A stretch of DNA of 6,497 bases from Bryobacterales bacterium (GTDB lineage Bacteria; Acidobacteriota; Terriglobia; Bryobacterales; Bryobacteraceae). This document shows positions 1 to 5,656 of this stretch, one piece after another. The stretch lies in the NCBI GenBank assembly GCA_003139735.1, contig PLGA01000349.1:2866-9362 (forward strand). Reading direction: 5' to 3'. The translations under genes and the position numbers were made by a program. Under the pieces are notes generated by a model. That model had not been told where the DNA came from, ran no database searches, and worked only from the letters and a program-made list of their open reading frames with translations. Numbering within the stretch: position 1 is the first letter of the stretch; each line of letters begins with the position of its first letter.

Positions 1-1
1 G

Positions 2-655
2 AGCGCGCTCTCGGCCGGGATCACCGGGAACGGCGACATCAACAACGTCTGCGGAACCTGCGAAATTACCAGCGTGTGCCTGGATAGCCCTATCGGCTCG
101 CCGAATTTCAACATCCGCTGCCACGCGATTCCCGGCCGCTGGCTCACCTTTTTCATTTTGAATACCGGCGGCAAGGCCCTCGAGTGGTTCCATTCGGTTT
201 TCTGCCGCGACCTGACCGAAAGCCAGTTTTACGAAAGCTACATCCCGGAAACGCTGGGCGCGTTTTTCGATTCGGCGGATCTCGACCGCCGCGAGGCGGA
301 GTTGCCGCGCTACGCGCCATTCCTGGGCGGTTCGCGCTACACCACCGAACGGTTGATGGCCGCCTTCACCGGCGTGAGCCTGGAGACCACACGTGAGGAT
401 CTGCTGCTGGCGATGATCCGCGGAAACGCCGTCTACCATGGCGAGCACCTGAGGGAGGTCGGCGGCCTGGTGAAACTCGGCGGGCGGGTGGCGACCACCG
501 GCGGAGTCGCCAACATCCGGAGATACCTGGATGTCAAGAAGCGCTGGACCGGCGCTTTCGATTACGAGTACCGCGATCAGTCGTCGCTCGATGGCGCGGC
601 CATGCTCGGCCGCTTCTACTTGACGGGCGGGGCGCCAGGCACGGGGTTGGGGTAA
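2..655 (+). CDS. FGGY-family carbohydrate kinase, C-terminal part (5' end outside window)
   Basis: The frame is open from base 2 with no start codon, so the gene begins upstream; 217 residues are visible, roughly the last 40% of a family that usually has about 500. FGGY kinases are cytoplasmic and phosphorylate sugars or polyols with ATP. Visible landmarks are a GTCE stretch near fragment residues 18-21, resembling the phosphate-contacting GTS(E) segment, then NTGGKALEWF, then the FGGY_C signature TGGVANIRRYL followed by DGAAMLGRFYL, which matches the family GG(x)AKN ... GAA pattern near the C-terminus. The substrate cannot be told from this part; xylulokinase-like or sedoheptulokinase-like are possible. 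The GTG at 74 is internal, because the homology runs through it. The last 40 bp overlap the 3' end of the convergent VWFA gene. The family call is fairly sure, the substrate is not. Confidence 0.82.
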   Translation, partial: SALSAGITGNGDINNVCGTCEITSVCLDSPIGSPNFNIRCHAIPGRWLTFFILNTGGKALEWFHSVFCRDLTESQFYESYIPETLGAFFDSADLDRREAELPRYAPFLGGSRYTTERLMAAFTGVSLETTREDLLLAMIRGNAVYHGEHLREVGGLVKLGGRVATTGGVANIRRYLDVKKRWTGAFDYEYRDQSSLDGAAMLGRFYLTGGAPGTGLG

Positions 656-1734
656 TACCCGTCGCGCGCGTAGACCTTGGCGCTCGGCAGAGCGGGCACC
701 TCCACCTTGATCTTGCGGAAAACTTTGTCCGATACCCCCGGATCGAGTTCCGGAGTGTAGCGCAGGATGTACTGCGTGGAGATATTTCCCTGGATCTTGG
801 CCACGGAGTCGACGATGGACCGTGAGATCGCCCCCGCATAGCCTCCGGTGCCGGCTTCGTATACGTAGTTACCCGCATCCATGGGCTTCGAGATGTAACC
901 GGAAATATCCTTGTAGACTCCGGCGCCGAGAGGATACTCCACCCTGCCTCCGGTCTCCATCGCCATCTTCTCGAGCGTGTCCTCGCTCGGATCGTCGGTT
1001 CCGTAAGCGACCGTACTCATGCCGTAGATTGTCACCTGTTCGCGCTTGGCCAGTTCCAGAACTTCCCCCAGGTTCCGGCTGCCGGAGTTGTTGTGGCCGT
1101 CGCCGATCACAATGATGACGCGGCGCGGATCGAGCGGCTCGCCCCTCACCACGATGCGGCGCGTGCACGCCAGGTAAATCGCGTCGTAGAGCGCGGCGCC
1201 GCCGCCCGGCTTCAGCTTGGCCACCCTCTCGGCCAGTTTGTCGCCATCCGTGGTGGTGTCCACTTCCAGTGCGGCGTCGGTGCTGTAGGAAATCAGGTAG
1301 CCCGAATATTTCTGGTCTCCCGGAAGCAGGTCCCAGATCAATTCCCGGATGGCTTCCTGGTAGGTCACCCAGTGCGTCTTGGTGCTATTGCTCAAGTCCA
1401 CCAGGAAACCGACCACCATGGGCTGCTGCATGGTGTGATTGAAGTACCGTATGAGCTGCGGCCGGCCTTCGTCGAGGATGCGGAAATCTTCCTTCGTCAG
1501 GTCGGAGATGAATTTCCCCTGGTCGTCGGTCACGGTCACCGGCACATTGACTTCCGTGGTCTGGGCGCGAAACATGGCCGGCATGGATACCGGCTCGGCG
1601 GGCTGTGGCTCGGCCTCTTTGGGGGCTTGCGCCCGGCCTGCCGGTTGCGCGGGCGGCGCCTGCTGGGGAGCAGCGACGCACCACAGCAACCCGCAAACCG
1701 ACAATCCCACGATCGCTAGAACGAAACGCTTCAC
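616..1734 (-). CDS. Secreted VWFA-domain protein (Acidobacteria-type VWFA-related family)
   Basis: A 372-residue protein starting at GTG (1734-1732). The start is supported by a Sec signal peptide directly after it: MKR, a hydrophobic stretch to about residue 20, and a plausible cleavage near CVA-A. No lipobox of the L-x-[AG]-C form is seen. A Pro/Ala/Gln-rich linker (24-50) leads to a beta-rich segment (VNVPVTVTDDQGK ... LTKEDFRILDEG, 62-90) typical of the acidobacterial VWFA-related family, then a VWA domain from about 105 to 320. MIDAS motif 1, DLSNS, is at 113-117 and the late Asp at 212 (VIGDG). The second MIDAS position, usually Thr in GGTALYDA, reads GGAALYDA here (Ala180). The C-terminus is Pro-rich. 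A periplasmic or surface adhesion or scaffold role is inferred; the partner is unknown. It is transcribed divergently from the beta-CASP gene. Confidence 0.9.
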   Translation of the reverse strand: MKRFVLAIVGLSVCGLLWCVAAPQQAPPAQPAGRAQAPKEAEPQPAEPVSMPAMFRAQTTEVNVPVTVTDDQGKFISDLTKEDFRILDEGRPQLIRYFNHTMQQPMVVGFLVDLSNSTKTHWVTYQEAIRELIWDLLPGDQKYSGYLISYSTDAALEVDTTTDGDKLAERVAKLKPGGGAALYDAIYLACTRRIVVRGEPLDPRRVIIVIGDGHNNSGSRNLGEVLELAKREQVTIYGMSTVAYGTDDPSEDTLEKMAMETGGRVEYPLGAGVYKDISGYISKPMDAGNYVYEAGTGGYAGAISRSIVDSVAKIQGNISTQYILRYTPELDPGVSDKVFRKIKVEVPALPSAKVYARDGYYPNPVPGAPPVK

Positions 1735-1746
1735 GATATTATGTCC

Positions 1747-1752
1747 ATTCTA
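1747..1752 (-). promoter_or_regulatory. Candidate -10 element (TAGAAT) for the VWFA gene
   Basis: On the minus strand TAGAAT matches the sigma-70 -10 consensus at 5 of 6 positions and lies 12 nt before the GTG start. Transcription would then begin about 5-6 nt before the start codon, giving an almost leaderless message, which fits the lack of a clear Shine-Dalgarno sequence. No convincing -35 hexamer is seen about 17 bp further upstream, so the call is weak. Confidence 0.25.
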
Positions 1753-1790
1753 ACGCGTCCCGGGCCGCCGTGGAGACTCTTGATTTCGTT

Positions 1791-1899
1791 GTGGGGTAGG
1801 CCGGGGCGCCCACCTTCTCCGTGGGTCAGCCTGCCCTCGTCTATTGTCCTCTCCGCCCGGAAGGCAGGCCAGGAGGCCTGGCCAGGAGGCCTGCCCCAC
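1791..1899. repeat. 109-bp element with 12-bp imperfect terminal inverted repeats
   Basis: GTGGGGTAGGCC (1791-1802) and GGCCTGCCCCAC (1888-1899) are inverted copies of each other with one mismatch. Inside are a small hairpin (CCCAC 1809-1813 with GTGGG 1821-1825), another related motif (GTGGGTCAGCC, 1821-1831), and a GC-rich block with perfect 8-bp inverted arms GGCAGGCC/GGCCTGCC (1863-1870 and 1888-1895). It lies wholly in the space between two divergent genes and has no convincing coding content. It resembles a REP/BIME-like or MITE-like dispersed element, but copy number cannot be judged from one window, and no target-site duplication is obvious. Confidence 0.5.
1867..1892. repeat. Two perfect tandem copies of a 13-bp unit
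   Basis: GGCCAGGAGGCCT is present twice back to back (1867-1879 and 1880-1892). The unit contains the palindrome AGGCCT, and across the copies CCAGG/CCTGG arms (1869-1873 and 1877-1881) can also pair. It forms the right part of the 109-bp inverted-repeat element. Confidence 0.8.
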
Positions 1900-1983
1900 T
1901 GTCTTCATCCGCTTCTCGGGCGCGCCCCACTCGAAACGCTCTCGCGCCTTCCTGTTTCCGAAATGCGATACCATTTGCCTCTT

Positions 1984-1988
1984 GGAGG
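1984..1988 (+). promoter_or_regulatory. Ribosome binding site that fixes the beta-CASP gene start
   Basis: GGAGG ends 4 nt before the ATG at 1993. The same frame is open back to 1741, so this site decides between the 469-residue protein and an 84-residue N-terminal extension running through the repeat element. The family N-terminus (MKLTFWGAAGEVTGS) begins exactly at 1993, which agrees. Confidence 0.7.
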
Positions 1989-1992
1989 CCTA

Positions 1993-3402
1993 ATGAAGCT
2001 CACGTTTTGGGGTGCGGCCGGCGAAGTCACCGGGTCCATGCACATGGTCGAATCCGGCGGCAGGCGATATCTCCTCGATTGCGGTCTCCACCAGGGGCGG
2101 CGCAAGGACGCCGACGCCAAGAACCGCAACCTCCCATTCGATGCGTCATCCATCGACGCGGTCGTCCTGTCGCATGCTCATATCGACCACAGCGGCAATC
2201 TGCCCACGCTCGTCAAGCACGGCTTTACCGGCCCCATTTACGCCACCCCGGCCACCATCGACCTGTCCGCCTATATGCTCCGCGACACCGCCCACATCCA
2301 GGAGAAGGACGCCGAATTCCTCAACAAACGGCGCGACCACCGCCAGGCGCAGGGCCTTGAAAACGGGCTGGTTACGCCCCTCTACACCATGCAGGACGCC
2401 GAACGCACGGTACTGCTGTTTCAATCCGTCGCCTATCACGCGGATTTCAGCCTCGCGCCCAATCTGAGCTACGTTCCCTACGACGCCGGCCACATTCTGG
2501 GGTCTTCCTACGTCGAGTTGCGCGAGACATCGAACGGCTCCGTCGTCCGTTTGGCCTATTCCGGCGACATCGGGCGGCCCCACCTGCCCATTCTCCGCGC
2601 CCCCGAAACCATGCCTCCCGCCGACTACCTGATCATGGAAAGCACCTATGGCGGGCGCTTGCACAAGAGCGTGACCCACGTGGTCGACAAACTGGCTGAC
2701 GTGGTCAACCGCACCGCGCACCGCGGCGGGCGCATTATCGTGCCGGCCTTTGCCCTGGGACGCACCCAGCAACTGGTTCTCATGCTGCACGAGCTGGCCA
2801 ACCAGAAGCGCATCCCCAATATCCCGATCTTCGTCGATAGCCCGCTCGCCATCAATGTCACCCAGGTGACCCGCGACCACGCCGAGTGTTTCGACGGCGA
2901 GGCCAGGGAGTTCCTGCTGCGCGGCGAAGACCCCTTCGGCTTCAGCCGCCTGCAATATGTCCGCGAAGCCGCCGATTCCAAGAAGCTGAACGACCTGCAC
3001 GGCCCGTTCGTGGTGATCTCCGCCTCGGGAATGTGCGAGCAGGGCCGCATCCTGCACCATCTGCGCAACAACATCGAAGACCCGCGCAATACCGTCTTGA
3101 TCACCGGCTTCCAGGCGGCCGACACCCTTGGGCGCAAGCTTGTGGAAAAGTGGAAGGAAGTGCGCATCTTTGGCGAACCCATGCGCGTGCGGGCCGAAAT
3201 CTCCAGCCTGGACGAACTCAGCGGCCACGCCGACCAAGCCGAGCTCATGGAATGGATCAAGCCGTTCGTCCCGGCGCTCCGCAAGGTCTTCGTGGTGCAC
3301 GGCGAACCCCAGCAGGCGGATGCCCTGGCCAGGCTGCTGCGCTCCGCTTACGGGCTGGATGTGGCCATCGCCGCCCCGGGACAATCCTTCGAAATCAGTT
3401 AG
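1993..3402 (+). CDS. MBL-fold/beta-CASP RNA-processing metallohydrolase (YSH1/CPSF-like, COG1236 type)
   Basis: A 469-residue cytoplasmic protein of the metallo-beta-lactamase superfamily with a beta-CASP insertion; relatives such as Thermus TTHA0252 are zinc-dependent ribonucleases. The N-terminal GAAGEVTGS strand is followed by zinc motif 2, HAHIDH (H61, H63, D65, H66), motif 3 His167 in DAGHILGSS, and motif 4 Asp192 in YSGDIGR. The beta-CASP part starts at ESTYG (216-220) and includes VPAFALGRTQQL (250-261), DSPLA (282-286) and SASGMCEQGRILHHL (343-357). The C-terminal MBL portion has LSGHADQ (His412) and VVHGEP (His436). All expected metal ligands are present and the length is normal, so it should be active as an endo- or exoribonuclease, though the RNA target is unknown. 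It stands alone, with 62 bp before the next gene. Confidence 0.93.
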   Translation: MKLTFWGAAGEVTGSMHMVESGGRRYLLDCGLHQGRRKDADAKNRNLPFDASSIDAVVLSHAHIDHSGNLPTLVKHGFTGPIYATPATIDLSAYMLRDTAHIQEKDAEFLNKRRDHRQAQGLENGLVTPLYTMQDAERTVLLFQSVAYHADFSLAPNLSYVPYDAGHILGSSYVELRETSNGSVVRLAYSGDIGRPHLPILRAPETMPPADYLIMESTYGGRLHKSVTHVVDKLADVVNRTAHRGGRIIVPAFALGRTQQLVLMLHELANQKRIPNIPIFVDSPLAINVTQVTRDHAECFDGEAREFLLRGEDPFGFSRLQYVREAADSKKLNDLHGPFVVISASGMCEQGRILHHLRNNIEDPRNTVLITGFQAADTLGRKLVEKWKEVRIFGEPMRVRAEISSLDELSGHADQAELMEWIKPFVPALRKVFVVHGEPQQADALARLLRSAYGLDVAIAAPGQSFEIS

Positions 3403-3431
3403 ATGAAACCCAAATGTGGGGCCAGTCCATC

Positions 3432-3437
3432 TATACT
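3432..3437 (+). promoter_or_regulatory. Candidate -10 element (TATACT) upstream of the coiled-coil gene
   Basis: TATACT matches the -10 consensus at 5 of 6 positions, in the 62-bp gap after the beta-CASP gene and 27 nt before the GTG start. That leaves room for a short leader carrying the ribosome binding site. No good -35 hexamer is found at normal spacing, so confidence is limited. Confidence 0.3.
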
Positions 3438-3448
3438 GTAGGTTAGAG

Positions 3449-3454
3449 AAGGAG
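3449..3454 (+). promoter_or_regulatory. Ribosome binding site supporting a GTG start
   Basis: AAGGAG ends 10 nt before the GTG at 3465. It supports this GTG as the start of the coiled-coil gene; the first in-frame ATG is only at codon 15, next to the membrane segment. Confidence 0.65.
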
Positions 3455-3464
3455 TACCGAAACA

Positions 3465-4346
3465 GTGAGTGCACCCACCTACGAGCCACAGCCGCAACGT
3501 TCCGGCATGGCGACCGCCCTAGCCGCGGGCGCGATCGTCGTCCTGCTTTGCGCCAACATCTATCTTTACGTCCAGATCGACCATTTGCGCGGCGACCTGA
3601 CCGACGCCCAGGCGACCCTGAAGGCTCAGGGCGCCGAGTTGGGCAGTCTGCGGGAAACGTCTTCGGTCAGCGCGGCGGCGCAGTCCCAGCATGTCGATGC
3701 GCTGAAGGCGGAACTGGCCGAAGAGCAGAAATCGGCGCGAACCATGTCCAGCCAGGCCAAGGCCGAAGCGCTGGCGCACGCCGACCAGTTGAACAAGCAG
3801 ATCGAAGCCGCACAGGCTAAGATGCAGGCCGAGACCGCCGCCGAGATCGGCAGCGTCAAGCAAGCCGCCGATACCGCCAACAACAAAATTGCGGATGTCT
3901 CCACCGACGTCGGTACCGTCAAGACCAACCTCGCGTCCACGAACGCCGACCTGCAGAAGACCATCGCCGACCTGAAATCCGCCAAGGGCGATCTCGGCGT
4001 GCAGAGCGGCTTGATCGCCACCAACGGCACCGAATTGGCCGCGCTGAGGAAATTGGGTGAGCGCAACTACTTCGAGTTCAAACTCGGCAAGCCCAAGAAG
4101 AAGGAGTACACCAAGGTCGGCGACATCCAGGTCCAGCTCAAAGATACCGATCCGAAGAAGAACAAGTACACCCTCGAGGTGATGGCGGACGACAAGGTTA
4201 CCGAGAAGAAGGATCGGTCCATCAACGAGCCCGTGCAGTTCTACACCGGCCGCGCCACGCAGCCCTACGAACTGGTGGTCAACCAGGTCCAGAAGAACGT
4301 GATCGTGGGCTACCTTTCGACCCCCAAGGTCCAGACCAGCCGATAG
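3465..4346 (+). CDS. Membrane-anchored coiled-coil protein with basic C-terminal domain, function unknown
   Basis: I recognise no named family for this 293-residue protein. It has a short polar N-terminus (1-15), one membrane segment (about 16-36, ALAAGAIVVLLCANIYLYV), and a long Ala/Gln/Lys/Asp-rich helical region (about 37-195) with heptad-like spacing, predicted coiled coil. A distinct C-terminal region (about 196-293) begins GERNYFEFKLGKPKKKEY and looks beta-rich, with alternating hydrophobic residues (IQVQL, YTLEVMADD, YELVVNQV, VIVGYL) and many lysines. The likely topology is N-terminus inside, with coiled coil and C-terminal domain in the periplasm; the flanking charges do not settle this. 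The GTG start is chosen for its AAGGAG site and because it gives a normal N-terminal anchor. It lies 69 bp before fabZ, but a repeat and a candidate fabZ promoter in that gap argue against firm operon membership. Confidence 0.75.
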   Translation: MSAPTYEPQPQRSGMATALAAGAIVVLLCANIYLYVQIDHLRGDLTDAQATLKAQGAELGSLRETSSVSAAAQSQHVDALKAELAEEQKSARTMSSQAKAEALAHADQLNKQIEAAQAKMQAETAAEIGSVKQAADTANNKIADVSTDVGTVKTNLASTNADLQKTIADLKSAKGDLGVQSGLIATNGTELAALRKLGERNYFEFKLGKPKKKEYTKVGDIQVQLKDTDPKKNKYTLEVMADDKVTEKKDRSINEPVQFYTGRATQPYELVVNQVQKNVIVGYLSTPKVQTSR

Positions 4347-4363
4347 CGCCAACGCCCCTGACG

Positions 4364-4381
4364 CGTTCGGAGCCGCGAACG
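4364..4381. other. Small inverted repeat (possible hairpin) in the gap before fabZ
   Basis: CGTTCG (4364-4369) and CGAACG (4376-4381) can form a 6-bp stem with a 6-nt loop GAGCCG, plus one G-U pair outside. No T-run follows (the next bases are TAAGAGAG), so it is not a canonical intrinsic terminator. The right arm is part of the 20-bp dispersed repeat. Confidence 0.4.
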
Positions 4382-4389
4382 TAAGAGAG
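4370..4389 (+). repeat. 20-bp repeat, copy 1 (before fabZ)
   Basis: GAGCCGCGAACGTAAGAGAG recurs at the right edge of the window (6478-6497) in the same orientation with 19 of 20 bases identical. Both copies are intergenic and they bracket the fabZ-lpxA-lpxI operon. This suggests a family of short dispersed intergenic repeats. Confidence 0.7.
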
Positions 4390-4400
4390 CGGTCTGGCGG

Positions 4401-4406
4401 TACAAT
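4401..4406 (+). promoter_or_regulatory. Candidate -10 element (TACAAT) for the fabZ-lpxA-lpxI operon
   Basis: TACAAT matches the -10 consensus at 5 of 6 positions and ends 9 nt before the fabZ ATG. Transcription would start about 2-3 nt before, or at, the start codon. There is no Shine-Dalgarno sequence in the bases before the ATG, so a leaderless or nearly leaderless transcript is plausible. No clear -35 hexamer is seen. Confidence 0.4.
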
Positions 4407-4415
4407 AGCGTCTGC

Positions 4416-4877
4416 ATGCCCATTTTGGATATCAATGAAATCAGGGCGATATTGCCCCACCGCTACCCCTTTCTGCTGGTGGACCGCATCGTCGAAATGG
4501 AGCCCGAGCGGGTCGTCGGGATCAAGAACGTCACCTTCAATGAGCCCTTCTTTATGGGCCATTTCCCCGACTTTCCGGTGATGCCGGGCGTGCTGATCGT
4601 GGAAGCCATGGCGCAGACGGCCGGCGTGCTGGTGTTGAAGAGCATCCCGGACCGGCACAATAAACTGGTCCTGCTGGTGGCCATCGATTACGCGCGCTTC
4701 CGCCGGCCGGTTGTCCCGGGCGATACGCTGCGCATGGAAATGACCATCGTCAAGCGCAAGGCCAGCGTCGCCAAGATCGCCGGGCGCGCCACCGTGGACG
4801 GCCAACTGGTGGCCGAGGTCGAAGTCATGTGCAAGCTCGCGGATAAGGAAGAGAAGCAGCCGGAAGCCACGGCCTGA
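4416..4877 (+). CDS. fabZ: 3-hydroxyacyl-[acyl-carrier-protein] dehydratase FabZ
   Basis: A 153-residue cytoplasmic hot-dog-fold enzyme that removes water from 3-hydroxyacyl-ACP to give trans-2-enoyl-ACP in type II fatty acid synthesis. The N-terminus [20 protein letters not shown] is the standard FabZ opening. The catalytic block [19 protein letters not shown] supplies His49 and Glu63, equivalent to the His/Glu pair of other FabZ enzymes. Length is normal, with a short charged tail ([10 protein letters not shown]). The ATG at 4416 is the only start fitting the family N-terminus, although no Shine-Dalgarno precedes it. The stop is 2 bp before lpxA. The fabZ-lpxA order is common in Gram-negatives and makes sense because FabZ and LpxA draw on the same 3-hydroxyacyl-ACP pool. 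Confidence 0.97.
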   Translation: MPILDINEIRAILPHRYPFLLVDRIVEMEPERVVGIKNVTFNEPFFMGHFPDFPVMPGVLIVEAMAQTAGVLVLKSIPDRHNKLVLLVAIDYARFRRPVVPGDTLRMEMTIVKRKASVAKIAGRATVDGQLVAEVEVMCKLADKEEKQPEATA

Positions 4878-4879
4878 CG

Positions 4880-5656
4880 ATGTCCATCCATCCCACCGCA
4901 ATCGTCGATCCGCTGGCGCGGATTGCGGAGAGCGCCGAGATCGGTCCTTACTGCGTCGTGGGCCCCGAGGTGGAAATCGGAGCCCGCACCCGCCTGATGG
5001 CCAATCTCTACCTGGAGGGCCCGGCGTCCATCGGCGAAGACAACGTCTTCTTCCCCTACAGCACCGTCGGCGTGGCCCCGCAGGACCTCAAGTACCGGGG
5101 TGAGCGCGCCGAGACGCGCATCGGCCACCGCAACCGGATTCGCGAATTCGTCACCATCCACCGCGGCACCCAGGGCGGCGGCCTGGTGACCTCCATAGGC
5201 AGCGATAACCTGCTGATGACCTACACCCATGTGGCCCACGACGTGCGCATCGGCGACCACGTCATCATCGGCAACAGCGTGGGGCTGGCGGGCCACGTGA
5301 TCGTCGAAGACTGGGTGGATATCAGCCCTTACAGCGGCGTGCACCAGTTCTGCCGCATCGGCCGCCATGCCTTCATCGGGCCGTACAGCGTCGTGAAGCA
5401 GGATGTATTGCCGTACTCGCTGACAAGCCATAAGCCGGAGTTGGGGGTCTTCGGCGCCAACAACGTGGGCTTGGAGCGGCGCGGCGTCGAAAAGGCCGCC
5501 ATCGAGGCGTTGCAAACGGCTTTCCGCCTGTTGACCAGGTCGCAGCTCAACACCTCGCAGGCCATTGAGCGCATTCGCGCTGAGGTCACTCCCTGCGCCG
5601 AGGTGGATGGCTTGATCGACTTCATCCACGCTTCGGGGCGCGGCTTCGTCAAGTAA
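4880..5656 (+). CDS. lpxA: Acyl-ACP--UDP-N-acetylglucosamine O-acyltransferase LpxA
   Basis: A 258-residue cytoplasmic homotrimeric enzyme that transfers a 3-hydroxyacyl chain from ACP to the 3-OH of UDP-GlcNAc, the first step of lipid A synthesis. Residues 1 to about 185 form hexapeptide repeats of the left-handed beta-helix (for example HPTAIVDPLARIAESAEIG); about 190-258 are the helical C-terminal domain (GLERRGVEKAAIEAL). The catalytic His is His120 in THVAHD, equivalent to E. coli His125; His117, His139 and His155 match E. coli His122, His144 and His160, and the QDLKY segment (68-72) is conserved. The position of the E. coli acyl-length ruler Gly173 aligns with Pro168 here. The ATG lies 2 bp after the fabZ stop with only a weak ribosome site, so translational coupling is likely. 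Length is close to the 262 residues of E. coli. Confidence 0.97.
   Translation: MSIHPTAIVDPLARIAESAEIGPYCVVGPEVEIGARTRLMANLYLEGPASIGEDNVFFPYSTVGVAPQDLKYRGERAETRIGHRNRIREFVTIHRGTQGGGLVTSIGSDNLLMTYTHVAHDVRIGDHVIIGNSVGLAGHVIVEDWVDISPYSGVHQFCRIGRHAFIGPYSVVKQDVLPYSLTSHKPELGVFGANNVGLERRGVEKAAIEALQTAFRLLTRSQLNTSQAIERIRAEVTPCAEVDGLIDFIHASGRGFVK

Noticed and set aside
74..76. GTG at 74 as the start of the kinase gene
   Set aside because: The frame is open to the window edge and FGGY-like sequence continues upstream of it, so the gene is truncated by the window and does not start here.
1093..1719. Plus-strand open frame opposite the VWFA gene
   Set aside because: The minus-strand frame has a signal peptide and VWA motifs; this one is its shadow.
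1741..1992. In-frame 84-codon N-terminal extension of the beta-CASP protein from an ATG at 1741
   Set aside because: It would translate the inverted-repeat element and tandem repeats; the family N-terminus and a GGAGG site both point to the ATG at 1993.
3416..3425. GTGGGGCCAG as another copy of the inverted-repeat element end
   Set aside because: Only the first seven bases match GTGGGGCAGGCC without a gap, and there is no partner arm; chance similarity is likely.
2146..3489. Long antisense open frame opposite the beta-CASP gene
   Set aside because: It lies opposite a gene with all catalytic motifs; high GC leaves the complementary frame open, and the translation has no recognisable domain.
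4364..4389. Intrinsic terminator after the coiled-coil gene
   Set aside because: The stem is only 6-7 bp and no T-run follows; it is better described as a hairpin made partly from the dispersed repeat.
3519..4901. Long antisense open frame across the coiled-coil gene and fabZ
   Set aside because: It spans two real genes and the gap between them on the other strand; its low-complexity G/L/D/H composition is typical of a GC-rich shadow frame.
4688..5629. Antisense open frame opposite lpxA
   Set aside because: It is the complement of a highly conserved lpxA with no independent start signal or domain.
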